Positions 45,728-57,392 of a stretch of 64,000 nucleotides of DNA are shown one piece after another. The stretch comes from Terriglobia bacterium (GTDB lineage: Bacteria; Acidobacteriota; Terriglobia; Acidiferrales; UBA7541), in the NCBI GenBank assembly GCA_020072785.1, contig JAIQGG010000006.1, positions 168,493 to 232,492 on the forward strand, in the 5' to 3' direction. Below the pieces are notes generated by a model. The model was not told the origin of the DNA. It was given only the letters and a program-made list of their open reading frames with translations, and did not search any database. The position numbers and the translations under genes are program-made. Each line of letters starts with the position of its first letter. The first letter of the stretch is position 1.

Positions 45728-47989
45728 CTAGTCTTGCGCGCCGATTACGGCCTGGCCGAGGGCAAGGCCGCCATCGTTGGGCGGGACAATTCTGTGGGTC
45801 AGCACTTCGAAATCAGCCTGGAGGAGGCGAGCCTTTGTTAGCTGGAGGAGGAGCACATTTTGAAAGACTCCTCCGGTGAGAGCGACGCGCTGAATTCCGG
45901 TTTCTCCGCGCAAGCGGTTGCAGACGCTAACGGCGCAATCCGCGACGGCGGTGTGAAATCGCGCGGAGATCACGGCCGGCGGAATCCCGCCCAGCAGTTC
46001 ACGGACGATGGACCGGAGAACCGGGGAGGAGTCCATCCCGATCTCCCCTTCGCCGGACAGGGCAAACTGGTAGCCCTCCACGGGCTGCGATTCCGCGCGC
46101 ATTTCGAGTTCGATGGCGGCCTGAGCTTCGTAGGATGCGAAGTGGCAGATTCCAAGCAGCGAGGCCACGGCGTCGAAGAGACGTCCCATGCTGCTGGTCT
46201 GGGCGCAGTGGAATCCCGTCTCCATCTGCCGTTGCAGGACGGCGAGTTCCTGCACGGAAGCGGCGGCCACGCAAGGCAGCTCCGGGAGCCAGGGGATTCC
46301 GGCGGCGTGCAGGTGCGCGAGAGCGATGCGGTAAGGACGTTTCACAGCGGCGTCGCCGCCCGGGAGCGGCACATAGTTCAGGTGTGCCGCCCGGCGGAAG
46401 GAAGAATAGTCCGCGAGGAGAATCTCGCCGCCCCAGATCGCGCCATCGGTGCCGTAACCGGTGCCGTCGAAAGACACCCCGATGACCGGTTGCGAACCAT
46501 CCAAGCCGTGCTCGGCCATCAGGGAGGCGACGTGGGCGTGATGATGCTGGACCTGCAGGAGCGGAATCCCATGCTCTTCCGAAAATTTCGTGGCCCAGCG
46601 CGTGGACAAATATCCAGGGTGGAGGTCGCAAATCACACGCTGCGGCGTGCAGCGAAAGAGGGACTGCAAATGGGAAAGGCTGCGCTCGAAGGCTTGCTGT
46701 GTTTCCAGGTTTTCCATGTCGCCGATGTGCGGGCTCAGGTAGGCGTAGCGGCCTTTTGTCAGGCAGAAGGTGGATTTCAACTCCCCGCCGACAGCCAGCA
46801 CGGCCTCTGCGCTCCGGGGGAGCCGCACCGGCAACGGAGCATAGCCCCGAGCCCGCCGCAGCGGCAGCTCGCGGCCCTCGTGGATGCGGGTGACGGAGTC
46901 GTCGCAGACCACGTGAATTTCGCGGTTGTGGAGGAGGAAGAGATCGGCGAGTGGGGAGAGGCGCTGGATGGCTTCCTCGTTGACTCTGCAAATCGGCTCA
47001 TCGCTCAGGTTGCCGGAAGTCATGACCAGGGGCCGGTCCGTGAGCAGGAGATGATGGAGCGGAGAGTAAGGCAGCAGGAAGCCAAGAAGAGCAGTGCCGG
47101 GAGCCACAAAGGGGGATAGAGGGGTGCTTTCCTTCCGACGCAAGAGGAGGATGGGCCGTTCGCGGCTGGTCAGAAGGGCCGCTTCCTCTTCGCTGACTTC
47201 CGCGAATTGGCTAACCTGCTCCAGATCGCGAGCCATGACGGCGAAGGGCTTGTCGCCGCGGCCCTTGCGGGAGCGCAATTCGCCGACGGCGTCCGAATTA
47301 GTGGCATCACAGGCCAGGTGGAATCCGCCGATGCCCTTGATGGCGACGATGCGGCCGGCGGCGAGGGCCTGGCGGACGGCCTCCAGTGCGGCTGGCCCCA
47401 CCTGGTTTCCGGGATGCAGCCACACGTGGGGACCGCAGACGGGACAGGCGTTGGGCTGGGCATGATAGCGGCGATTGAGCGGGTCCCGATATTCCGCGGC
47501 ACAGGCGGGGCACATCGGAAAGGAAGCCATGGTGGTGAGGGGGCGGTCATAAGGGATGTCCCGAATAATGGTGAAGCGGGGACCGCAGTTTGTGCAATTG
47601 ATGAAAGGATAGAGATAGCGGCGGTCAGCGGGGTCGAACAACTCCTGCAAACAATCCGGACAGGTGGCCACGTCGGGGGAGACGGGGGTGCTCGGCCCCG
47701 TCTGCGCCGTACTCTCGTGAATCTCGAAAGAAGAGCTGCCTTGGGGTGCGACGGATTGGACGTGGACGGAATCGATGTGGGCCAAGGGCGGGAGTTGCGA
47801 CTGCAGATCGGAGTGAAACTGTCGTAGAGCGTCGGGCTGGCCCTCGACCTCGATGTGGACTCCGTCGGAGCGATTGGCCACAAAGCCACACAAACGGTGG
47901 CGAGACGCGAGGGTGTAGATGAAGGGGCGAAAGCCGACTCCCTGCACCACCCCCTGCACCAGCAGCCGCCAGCGCGCCATGTCGTTCAT
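45728..47989 (-). CDS. hypF: Carbamoyltransferase HypF ([NiFe]-hydrogenase maturation)
   Basis: A 753-residue HypF, which uses carbamoyl phosphate and ATP to carbamoylate the HypE C-terminal Cys, the source of the CN ligands of [NiFe]-hydrogenase. Domains appear in order. The acylphosphatase-like part is residues 1-90 (VQGVVQGVGFRPFIYTLA). The zinc-finger pairs follow (CPDCLQELF, NCTNCGPRF, CPACAAEY, CPVCGP), then the YrdC-like domain from about 200 (RIVAIKGIGGFHLACDA). The Kae1-like end has VQHHHAHVASLMAEHG, SFDGTGYGTDG and GGVFQNVLL. The length is normal. The start at 47989 or nine bases later is uncertain. No other hyp or hydrogenase gene is in the window. Confidence 0.93.
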   Translation of the reverse strand: MNDMARWRLLVQGVVQGVGFRPFIYTLASRHRLCGFVANRSDGVHIEVEGQPDALRQFHSDLQSQLPPLAHIDSVHVQSVAPQGSSSFEIHESTAQTGPSTPVSPDVATCPDCLQELFDPADRRYLYPFINCTNCGPRFTIIRDIPYDRPLTTMASFPMCPACAAEYRDPLNRRYHAQPNACPVCGPHVWLHPGNQVGPAALEAVRQALAAGRIVAIKGIGGFHLACDATNSDAVGELRSRKGRGDKPFAVMARDLEQVSQFAEVSEEEAALLTSRERPILLLRRKESTPLSPFVAPGTALLGFLLPYSPLHHLLLTDRPLVMTSGNLSDEPICRVNEEAIQRLSPLADLFLLHNREIHVVCDDSVTRIHEGRELPLRRARGYAPLPVRLPRSAEAVLAVGGELKSTFCLTKGRYAYLSPHIGDMENLETQQAFERSLSHLQSLFRCTPQRVICDLHPGYLSTRWATKFSEEHGIPLLQVQHHHAHVASLMAEHGLDGSQPVIGVSFDGTGYGTDGAIWGGEILLADYSSFRRAAHLNYVPLPGGDAAVKRPYRIALAHLHAAGIPWLPELPCVAAASVQELAVLQRQMETGFHCAQTSSMGRLFDAVASLLGICHFASYEAQAAIELEMRAESQPVEGYQFALSGEGEIGMDSSPVLRSIVRELLGGIPPAVISARFHTAVADCAVSVCNRLRGETGIQRVALTGGVFQNVLLLQLTKARLLQADFEVLTHRIVPPNDGGLALGQAVIGAQD

Positions 47990-48087
47990 GGATGAGGGGC
48001 CATAGTAAGCCGCAGATAGAGCAAGTTCATGCCACAAAACTGGAGACTTGCCTTGGTCATGCTCAGGTCCTAAAGGAGGATTGTGCC

Positions 48088-48249
48088 ATGGCGCCCAATA
48101 CTCCTGCACCGCTTTCTCCCCAGAAGCAACTGCAGGCACGGCGAAATGATGGCTGGATTTCTGCGGCGCGGGAGTCCGGGATTCCGAATCCCCGCCTGGG
48201 CTCCCTTGCAATTCCCGCCGCAGCCGGCGGGTATAACTCACCCACTTAA
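48088..48249 (+). CDS. Possible small protein (53 residues), low confidence
   Basis: An ATG with an excellent Shine-Dalgarno (AAAGGAGGA, eight bases before it) opens a 53-residue frame beginning MAPNTPAPLSPQKQLQARRN and ending GGYNSPT. It is Pro/Ala-rich, without helix or family features, and overlaps the last four bases of the convergent DUF6599-like gene. It lies in the gap upstream of hypF on the other strand. The ribosome site is the only positive evidence, so translation is uncertain. Confidence 0.3.
   Translation: MAPNTPAPLSPQKQLQARRNDGWISAARESGIPNPRLGSLAIPAAAGGYNSPT
48214..48231. repeat. Hairpin CCCGCCG-CAGC-CGGCGGG
   Basis: Perfect seven-base stem with a four-base loop just downstream (on the minus strand) of the DUF6599-like gene. 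It has no T tract and may be a weak terminator. Confidence 0.45.
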
Positions 48250-49376
48250 CTGCGCGGATTCCAACTGGCGTAGAAGTCGTTGGAGTCGATGGGCTTGCTG
48301 TTGATGCCGAGCTGCAGGATCTGCATCTGGCTGGCGCGGTCGAAGACTTTGCCGGGGAAGAAGAACTTGGTGAGCATGCGCACGCCCCCGAAGGCCACGC
48401 CGAAGACGATGGCCACAACTAGGATGACGCCGGTGCCCAGGATAGTGTTGACGACCATGACCGGCCAGGGCGCATCGGTAAGAGTCTGCGATTTTTCGTT
48501 CCAGGTGACATTCGTTTCATAGCGCACGGCGTCGAGAAGGGCTTGCGAGCCACGCGGGACGCCTGCTGCGGGGGCCAGAACCAGCGAGAGCAGGGAACCC
48601 TTGCGCCGCAGAGGCAGCTCCGCCGGCGGCGCCACGGAGCGCAAAGCGGTTTCGATGTGCTTCTGGTGGAGTCCCGCGGCTTGTGGCGTGGGGTATTCGA
48701 ACAGCAGCACCAGGGACTCTTCGCGGCCGAGGCGGTAGCGGGCCAGCATGACCTCCGCGCCGGAAGCGAACCCGGCCTTGTCCGCAAGCGCCGCGATCTC
48801 GGGTTTCCCGAGAGCCACGGCCTCGGCGCGGAGCCCCGCCGGGCCAAGGAAATACTTTTCCGTACCGCTGAGCTTGCCGCGCAACGGGAGATAGGTGCGA
48901 ATGGGAGGCAGCGGAGTCTTGTCGGCGGTGCGCGCGAGAGTGGCCGCCAGCGCGCGCAGATCGGCGAGCGAGGCGCCAGCGAGCCCGCGGGCTTCCAGGA
49001 GCGAAGCGCCGGAAAGGATCAGCGCGGTGTCGCGGCTCACCGCAGCGTACTCCGCCAGATCGGAATCCGCCATCTCCGGGGTGCGCAGATAGGTGAAGGC
49101 GGCGTAAGCGCCGCTCGGATCGTGCAGTTGGTAAAGGGTCAGGGTCAGCGTGCGTCCGCTGCTGGCATAGGCACGGCGGGTCACGCCGTCCAGCCCGGCT
49201 TCCTGCAGGACAGCCACGGCTTCGCCCGAGGGCTTGCCGGGAGCATCCACGGCGGTCTTTACCGCGGGTGCCGAGGAACTCCAGCCCCCGAAATGGTCGG
49301 GCAGGCCCTGCTGGGCGCGGAGAGCCGGGGCCAGGCAGAGGCCGAGAAGAAACACGAAGATAAGAGCGCGACGCAT
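48246..49376 (-). CDS. Secreted/membrane protein, DUF6599-like
   Basis: A 376-residue envelope protein. The N-terminus MRRALIFVFLLGLCLAPAL then RAQQ is a signal peptide. The middle is a repeated alpha/beta domain with LPDHFGGWSSS, LYQLHDPSGAYAAFTYLRTP and FLGPAGLRAEAVALG. One strong C-terminal helix (PVMVVNTILGTGVILVVAIVFG, about residues 310-335) is followed by a cytoplasmic tail. I recall a DUF6599 family of acidobacteria with this layout but cannot confirm it. The start at 49376 is preferred over an in-frame upstream extension because the signal peptide begins there. It follows the amidase by 28 bases, probably co-transcribed. Confidence 0.68.
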   Translation of the reverse strand: MRRALIFVFLLGLCLAPALRAQQGLPDHFGGWSSSAPAVKTAVDAPGKPSGEAVAVLQEAGLDGVTRRAYASSGRTLTLTLYQLHDPSGAYAAFTYLRTPEMADSDLAEYAAVSRDTALILSGASLLEARGLAGASLADLRALAATLARTADKTPLPPIRTYLPLRGKLSGTEKYFLGPAGLRAEAVALGKPEIAALADKAGFASGAEVMLARYRLGREESLVLLFEYPTPQAAGLHQKHIETALRSVAPPAELPLRRKGSLLSLVLAPAAGVPRGSQALLDAVRYETNVTWNEKSQTLTDAPWPVMVVNTILGTGVILVVAIVFGVAFGGVRMLTKFFFPGKVFDRASQMQILQLGINSKPIDSNDFYASWNPRS

Positions 49377-49404
49377 GGGTACAGTTATATTAGACACTAA
49401 CAGA

Positions 49405-51522
49405 CTACTGTTGGTTGCGTGATTGTTCAACTGCAGCGGCCGGGGCATGCGGGCGGGGGGGGGCATTCCGTGCCGGGAGGTTGTAGGTCACACTGTTGAG
49501 GCTTTTGAGGTAGCTGGCGACACCCTGGTAGAGGCCGTCGGCAACACGCTGCCGGTAGTCGGGCTTCTTGAGCAGCTTTTCGTCCGCGGGATTGCTGAGG
49601 AAGGAGATCTCCGTCAGGATCGAAGGCATATCCGCCCCGATCAGCACCACGAAGGGGGCCTTGCGCACGCCGCGGTTCTTCACCCGGCGGCTGGTCTTCT
49701 GGACGCGCTGGGCCAGAGAATCCTGGATGTCCGAAGCCAACTCGCGCGACTCTTCGATCTTTTCCGTGCGCGCGATCTTCTTGACCAGGTCCTGCAGTTC
49801 GTGGACGCCGCCGCTGGCCATGGCGTTTTCGCGGGCGGCCACGTCCATGGCTTCGGGCGAGCCACGCAGGTTCAGGTAGTAGGTTTCCACGCCGCGGGCC
49901 GCGTGATCGTGGCTGGAGTTGGCGTGGATGGAAATGAAGAGGTCAGCCTTGGCCTCGTTGGCGATTTCCGTGCGCCGCTCGAGGGGCACAAAGGTGTCGT
50001 CCGGGCGCGTGAAGATCACCTCCGCGCCGGGCAGCTTCTGTTCGATGACCTTGCCGAGGCGCAGGGCGATGTCCAGGCAGAGATCCTTCTCCAGCAGGCC
50101 GGTGGGGCCAATGGTGCCGGTGTCGTGGCCGCCATGTCCGGCATCAATCACGATACGCCCGATCTTCAAGCCCAGGGTGCGGGTGAGGGTGGCCTGGCCG
50201 TCGCGTGTTGGCAGCGGGGCACTCGGCGGGACGGCGTCGCGTTCCGGCCCGGCGGCTCCGTCCTTGCGGCTGTGCGTCAGGGAACTGTTATTCACCGCCG
50301 GGGAATCGTGCGCCGCGCCGCGAATCCTGGAATCCGCTAGTTCGGCGGAGCGGGCCGCGGCGGTATCCGCGGGCTCAACGGGAATCTTCCTGGCCACGGC
50401 GGGCTGCAGTGCGGGCTTCGCGGCTGTTTTTTCGGCGACGTTTTCGGGCGCGCCTTCCAGGCGGGTCTTGCGCGCCGCACGCAACGCCGCCGCGGAGGCA
50501 TACAGGTCCACCGTCAGGCGCGGGGGATTATCGCTGACCGCCGCGGTATAGCCGCGCACGCCGGCGACATCCAAAACCATGCGCACGGTGCCCGCGTGAT
50601 TCTGAGCCATGCGTACGGCCTTTAGCATCTCCCCGCTCACCGTGATCGTGCGGCTGGCCATTTCCGGGGTCAGCCGCGCAGCTTGCAAATCGAAATAGAT
50701 ACGGTCCGGATTGCGGATGCGCGCCGAGGTGTAAGTGACTTTGTCTTCGAGGTCGACGACCACGCGCGCGGAATTGGCCGTTATGGTCGTGGAGATCCCC
50801 TTGACGCGGGGAATTTCCATGGAAGCGGAGGGGGAGGGGGCTGCCGCTGCGGGCTCGGCCACCGCCGGCTCTTCCTTCATCTTGGCGGAGCGCGCGGGGG
50901 CTTCCTTTGTAACTGGGACCGCGAAGCGGTCAACGGGCGTGCCGGGAGGCGCCGGTAGTTCACCGCGCTGCAGCAAGGCCAGTTCGGCAAGCGCTTCCTG
51001 GGCTTCGCGGCGCCGCGGCGAACGGCGGTAGCGCTTCAGAAACTCTTCATAGGTTTTCGCCGCCAGCGCGGGATCGCCAAGCTGGTCTTTCTGCAGGTGC
51101 GCCATGCGCAACATGGCGTCGCTGCAGGAGTGGCTCGCGGGATATTCGTGCAGCAGAAACTGGTAGGTGTCCACGGCGGCCTGGAAATATCTGCGTCCGA
51201 AGCGGTCGCCCATCTCGGCATTCAGTTCGGCCACCGCCAGCAGCGCGTCCGGCACTTCCACGGCGTGCGGAGTGATCAGATAGACGCGGCGATAGGTGGA
51301 AACGACCTGCTTGTATTCGGCCAGAGTACGCTCGGCGAGCGGCTTGCTGTTCAGCGCGGCGCGCTGCTCTTCGCCGCGGGAAAACTGGGATTGCGCGGCT
51401 TGGCGCTTAAGGTCGGTGGTGTGGGTGGCGAAGGCGGGAAGGGTCAAGACAAAAGACAGCGAAGCGGCGGCGAAAGCCGCGCGAAGCCTGCGGCAGGTAA
51501 GCAATTCGAGCACGCCTAACAT
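49405..51522 (-). CDS. N-acetylmuramoyl-L-alanine amidase (AMIN and Amidase_3, with TPR-like region)
   Basis: A 705-residue periplasmic cell-wall amidase, cutting the bond between muramic acid and the peptide stem. After a signal peptide (MLGVLELLTCRRLRAAFAAA) comes an alpha-helical repeat region like TPRs (residues 50-170, ALLAVAELNAEMGDRFGRRY). An AMIN domain follows at about 235-345 (VKGISTTITANSARVVVDL). The catalytic Amidase_3 domain is at about 475-690: zinc ligands His in VIDAGHGGHDTG, Glu in GLLEKDLCLDIA and His in ISIHANSSH, with the catalytic Glu in LTEISFLSN. A Pro/Ala-rich linker lies between. GGGGGAAG precedes the ATG at 51522. One palindrome copy lies inside it. Confidence 0.92.
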   Translation of the reverse strand: MLGVLELLTCRRLRAAFAAASLSFVLTLPAFATHTTDLKRQAAQSQFSRGEEQRAALNSKPLAERTLAEYKQVVSTYRRVYLITPHAVEVPDALLAVAELNAEMGDRFGRRYFQAAVDTYQFLLHEYPASHSCSDAMLRMAHLQKDQLGDPALAAKTYEEFLKRYRRSPRRREAQEALAELALLQRGELPAPPGTPVDRFAVPVTKEAPARSAKMKEEPAVAEPAAAAPSPSASMEIPRVKGISTTITANSARVVVDLEDKVTYTSARIRNPDRIYFDLQAARLTPEMASRTITVSGEMLKAVRMAQNHAGTVRMVLDVAGVRGYTAAVSDNPPRLTVDLYASAAALRAARKTRLEGAPENVAEKTAAKPALQPAVARKIPVEPADTAAARSAELADSRIRGAAHDSPAVNNSSLTHSRKDGAAGPERDAVPPSAPLPTRDGQATLTRTLGLKIGRIVIDAGHGGHDTGTIGPTGLLEKDLCLDIALRLGKVIEQKLPGAEVIFTRPDDTFVPLERRTEIANEAKADLFISIHANSSHDHAARGVETYYLNLRGSPEAMDVAARENAMASGGVHELQDLVKKIARTEKIEESRELASDIQDSLAQRVQKTSRRVKNRGVRKAPFVVLIGADMPSILTEISFLSNPADEKLLKKPDYRQRVADGLYQGVASYLKSLNSVTYNLPARNAPPRPHAPAAAVEQSRNQQ
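50916..50932. repeat. 17-bp palindrome, copy 6, inside the amidase gene (one mismatch)
   Basis: GGACCGC-GAA-GCGGTCA within coding sequence. On the coding strand it translates as VDRFAVP in the linker between TPR-like and AMIN parts, so insertion here would be tolerated. Confidence 0.7.
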
Positions 51523-51535
51523 CTTCCCCCAACCC

Positions 51536-52240
51536 CTAATCGTTCCTGAAGATGATGCGGCCCTGGGCGTCCGTCTCCTTGTGGATGGCGCGCGAAAAAG
51601 TCCATCCCGAAGCAAGGCGGCCGGAGCCAGGCCGGAAATACGCATTCTGCACTTTCTGGACGTAATCCCGCGTTTCGCGGAATGGGGGAATCCCACCGTG
51701 GCGATCCACGGCCCCCTCACCCGCATTGTACGCCGCCAGGGCCAAATCCAGGTTGCCTTTGTATCGTTGTAGCAACCTCTTCAGATAGCGTACCCCGGCG
51801 TCCACATTTTCCTGCGGGTTGAACGCGTCGTCCACTCCAAATCGTTGTGCCGTCACTGGATGCAATTGCATCAGTCCCACTGCACCGCGCCGCGACACCG
51901 CCGAAGGATTCCAGCCGGACTCGGTCTGAATCACCGCGCGGACCAGTGCGGGGTCCACGTTGTGCCGGTCGGCGGCCTCCCGCACGATGCGCTCCGCCCC
52001 GTCGCGGTCGAGATGTACGGCCGGCCGGGACTGGCCGATAAGCGAGGGCGCAGGAGGGAGGTAGATGGCCGAACGTGGCTTTGCGGGAGTACCCTTGACG
52101 AGAGCTGGGGTGTTGCCGTTGATGAACAACCGCCGGCCGCTCTCGTCATGGACCGCAGCGATCTGGGCGCTCCCCGGAACAGCAAGCAAGAGCTGTATTC
52201 CCAGAAAGATAGAGCCCGTTATGGTTATGCGATGTGCCAT
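51536..52240 (-). CDS. Lytic transglycosylase (SLT domain)
   Basis: A 234-residue secreted muramidase-like enzyme, cleaving glycan strands with formation of 1,6-anhydromuramic acid. It has a signal peptide (MAHRITITGSIFLGIQLLLA). After a variable lead of 60 residues comes the SLT domain: catalytic Glu in RAVIQTESGWNPSAVS, then GAVGLMQLHPVTAQRFG, NVDAGVRYLKRLL and LALAAYNAGEGAV. It ends in a short basic tail. The amidase follows 13 bases after its stop, an envelope-remodelling pair. Confidence 0.92.
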   Translation of the reverse strand: MAHRITITGSIFLGIQLLLAVPGSAQIAAVHDESGRRLFINGNTPALVKGTPAKPRSAIYLPPAPSLIGQSRPAVHLDRDGAERIVREAADRHNVDPALVRAVIQTESGWNPSAVSRRGAVGLMQLHPVTAQRFGVDDAFNPQENVDAGVRYLKRLLQRYKGNLDLALAAYNAGEGAVDRHGGIPPFRETRDYVQKVQNAYFRPGSGRLASGWTFSRAIHKETDAQGRIIFRND

Positions 52241-52348
52241 CGAACCCTGGGAAAGGCAAAACGATTTCCGTTACCGTAGCCCTATAGAAACCCGTGCCCA
52301 AGGCAGGGGTGTGTCTCCTGTCGGACACGTTTCTAGCGCTGCCCAAAA

Positions 52349-55099
<2,751 letters not shown>

Positions 55100-55284
55100 G
55101 GATACCTCAGTGGAAATCCACCCACAATTCATTATCGCAGAGGGAGAAGAGATGCCGCAATTGGAAGACGGGGCGCCGGGAGGTCCGGTGGGACTTATGT
55201 CACAGCGCGGGTTGCCAGCCGGGTTGTAGGCTTTCCGTGGAAGCCGTACGGGGGCAGCAGAACCCAGCCCTCGAAGGAGAGAAG

Positions 55285-56646
55285 ATGGCCAGCGCACCCG
55301 TGAGTAATACGAGCAAGCCGCGGTGGCTCGACGCGAAGACACAATCCATCATGGAGCGCACCATCACGCGCGAGAAGGCGCTCTCCACGCTGCTGATGAC
55401 CTACATCCTGACCGGGCTGGCCTTCATGCTCTTGCCGGGAACCTTTCTCGGCGTCTGGAACCTGATTTCCATCAGCAAGCTGCAGGCGGCCCAGTCGGTG
55501 GCTCCCGGCTGGATTCAGGCGCACGGTCACGCCCAGATCTTCGGCTGGGTGGCGACGTTCATTCTAGGCATCGGTTTTTATTCCATCCCCAAGCTGCGCA
55601 AGATGCAGCCGTTTTCGCTCTGGCGCGCATGGGTTTGCTGGGTGCTGTGGACGACGGGCGTCCTGCTGCGTTGGGGCGCGACCATCCAGCCCTGGCACTG
55701 GCGCGCGCTGCTGCCCCTTTCCGCGTTGCTCGAGCTGGCGGCCTTCGCCCTGTTTTTCTTCACCATCGGCCCCGCGCATGCCACCATCAAAAATGAAAAA
55801 ATGGCCTGGGACACCTGGGTGTATGTGGTCATTGCGGCCACGGCCGGACTGCTGCTCACCCTGCTCCTCCAGGTCTTGGAAACATTCTCGCTCGCGCTGA
55901 GTGGCGCCTCTCCCGCCTTTCCGCATCTCTTCGACCAGCGCTATCTCGTCGTCGCCACCTGGGGATTCCTCGTGCCGATGGTCTGGGGATTCAGCGCCCG
56001 CTGGGTGACCGTGTTTCTCGGGCTGCGGCCGCTGCGTTCGAGGCTGCTGACTCTGGCCGTCGTGGCGAATTCTCTCGGCGTCCTGGCTGCGCTTTTCGGA
56101 GCCTTCGCCCTGGCCGCCGATGTGCTCCTCGCGGGCGCCCTCTGCGCGGGAGCGGCGATCCGCATCTTCGAACCGCCGGTGAAAACGCCCAAGGTTGGCG
56201 GCGTGCATTCCAGCTTTCCGTATTTCGTGCGGAGCGCCTTCGTCTGGCTGGGCATCTCCGCGCTGCTGGGCATCTGGGCCTCGCGGAATCTCCTGGGGAG
56301 CGCCGGGATTCTGGGGGCTTCGCGGCACGCCCTGACCGTCGGCTTCGTCGCGGCCATGGTGTTCAGCGTGGGGCAGAGGATTCTGCCGTCGTTCTGCGGA
56401 ATGCGCGTGCTGGCCAGCCCGCGGCTGATGTTCGCCGGGCTGGCGCTGTTGATGACCGGCTGCACGCTGCGGGTCGGCTCGGAAATCCTGGCCTATCAGA
56501 ACTTCGCAGCCTGGGCCTGGAAGCTCCTGCCCGTCTCCGCCATCATCGAAATGACCGCCGTGACGCTCTTCGCGGTCAATCTTGGCTGGACGTTCCTGCG
56601 CCCGCCGGTCGTCGCACCCAGCCCGCTCACCCAATTTGCGGAGTAA
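55285..56646 (+). CDS. NnrS/heme-copper-oxidase-I-like integral membrane protein
   Basis: A 453-residue protein with about 12 hydrophobic helices and few charged loops. The segment IQAHGHAQIFGWVATFILGI has the paired His of the NnrS family and of cytochrome oxidase subunit I-like folds, and GFYSIPKLRKM follows. Further His occur in IQPWHWRALL and ASRHALTVGFVAAMVFSVG. NnrS is a heme- and copper-containing protein linked to nitric-oxide stress, but these acidobacterial-type proteins are uncharacterised. A good AAGGAGAG precedes the ATG at 55285. It is divergent from alaS. A true terminal oxidase is unlikely because there is no separate subunit II or III. Confidence 0.65.
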   Translation: MASAPVSNTSKPRWLDAKTQSIMERTITREKALSTLLMTYILTGLAFMLLPGTFLGVWNLISISKLQAAQSVAPGWIQAHGHAQIFGWVATFILGIGFYSIPKLRKMQPFSLWRAWVCWVLWTTGVLLRWGATIQPWHWRALLPLSALLELAAFALFFFTIGPAHATIKNEKMAWDTWVYVVIAATAGLLLTLLLQVLETFSLALSGASPAFPHLFDQRYLVVATWGFLVPMVWGFSARWVTVFLGLRPLRSRLLTLAVVANSLGVLAALFGAFALAADVLLAGALCAGAAIRIFEPPVKTPKVGGVHSSFPYFVRSAFVWLGISALLGIWASRNLLGSAGILGASRHALTVGFVAAMVFSVGQRILPSFCGMRVLASPRLMFAGLALLMTGCTLRVGSEILAYQNFAAWAWKLLPVSAIIEMTAVTLFAVNLGWTFLRPPVVAPSPLTQFAE

Positions 56647-56718
56647 TCCTGATCCGCAGGGGCGCGATCCAGCGTGCCCTTACGGCGGTGAGCCGGAACG
56701 ATTGCGCGCCGTTGATCC

Positions 56719-57240
56719 TTACGCGGACTCTCCGGATGCATCTCCCATGTCCGGAACATCTTCCTTGGTCATGGCGCGCAGCTCGCGGCGGATGATGTCG
56801 GTGGGGAAGCCGGCGCGGAGCAGGCTGCGGTAGAGCGAAGCGATCTTGCGCACGTCGATCTCGCCGCGCAGCAGCTTGAGCTTGCGCGCGATGCGCTGGC
56901 GCACCAGGGCGGCCTCGTCGGTCACCTGGGAGATCTCTTCCAGGGCGGCTTCGATTTGCCGGTCGGGCACGCCGCGGGCGCGCAGGTCGCGGGCGATGCG
57001 GAACTTGCCCTGGCGGCGGATTTCGCTGCGCTGGCGCACGAACTGTCTGGCGTAGCGCGCGTCGTCGAGCAGCCCCGCGCGCTTCAGGCGCTCCAGGACG
57101 GGCTGCACCAGGGTCTTGTCCTCCGCGCGGCGCTCCAGCGCCTGCTTCATTTCGTGCACGGAGTGTGCGCGGCGCACCAGGGCGCGCAGCGCGGATTCAT
57201 AGAGGCCGGATTCGGAGTCGAGCTTGCGTGGGGAGCGCAC
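56719..57240 (-). CDS. recX: Regulatory protein RecX
   Basis: A 173-residue (or up to 214) RecX, an inhibitor that limits growth of RecA filaments. The three-repeat helical pattern is visible: VRRAHSVHEMKQALERRAED, LLDDARYARQFVRQRSEIRRQG, ARDLRARGVPDRQIEAALEEI, and a last block VRKIASLYRSLLRAGFP. The start is uncertain. GTG at 57240 gives the core, whereas an in-frame ATG at 57363 adds a Pro/Arg-rich N-terminus that looks non-coding. pilT lies upstream on the same strand. recA is not in the window. Confidence 0.8.
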   Translation of the reverse strand: MRSPRKLDSESGLYESALRALVRRAHSVHEMKQALERRAEDKTLVQPVLERLKRAGLLDDARYARQFVRQRSEIRRQGKFRIARDLRARGVPDRQIEAALEEISQVTDEAALVRQRIARKLKLLRGEIDVRKIASLYRSLLRAGFPTDIIRRELRAMTKEDVPDMGDASGESA

Positions 57241-57392
57241 CGGGGAAGGATAGAAGCAGGAGACGCAGGAAGCAAGGCGGGAAGGAAAGTTGAGGGTTTG
57301 CGGAGCCGAGCGGTGCAAAAGGGGAAGAGGTCCGGGCCTCCTCCGGTTCTCATTTCTTTCCATCTTTTCGAGTTTGCAGGGTTCAACTGCTT

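Noticed and set aside
56571-56600. A GCGGTCA half-site and nearby TGACCGC in the NnrS-like gene as another palindrome
   Set aside because: The halves are too far apart (about 14 bases) and lie in coding sequence with ordinary codons.
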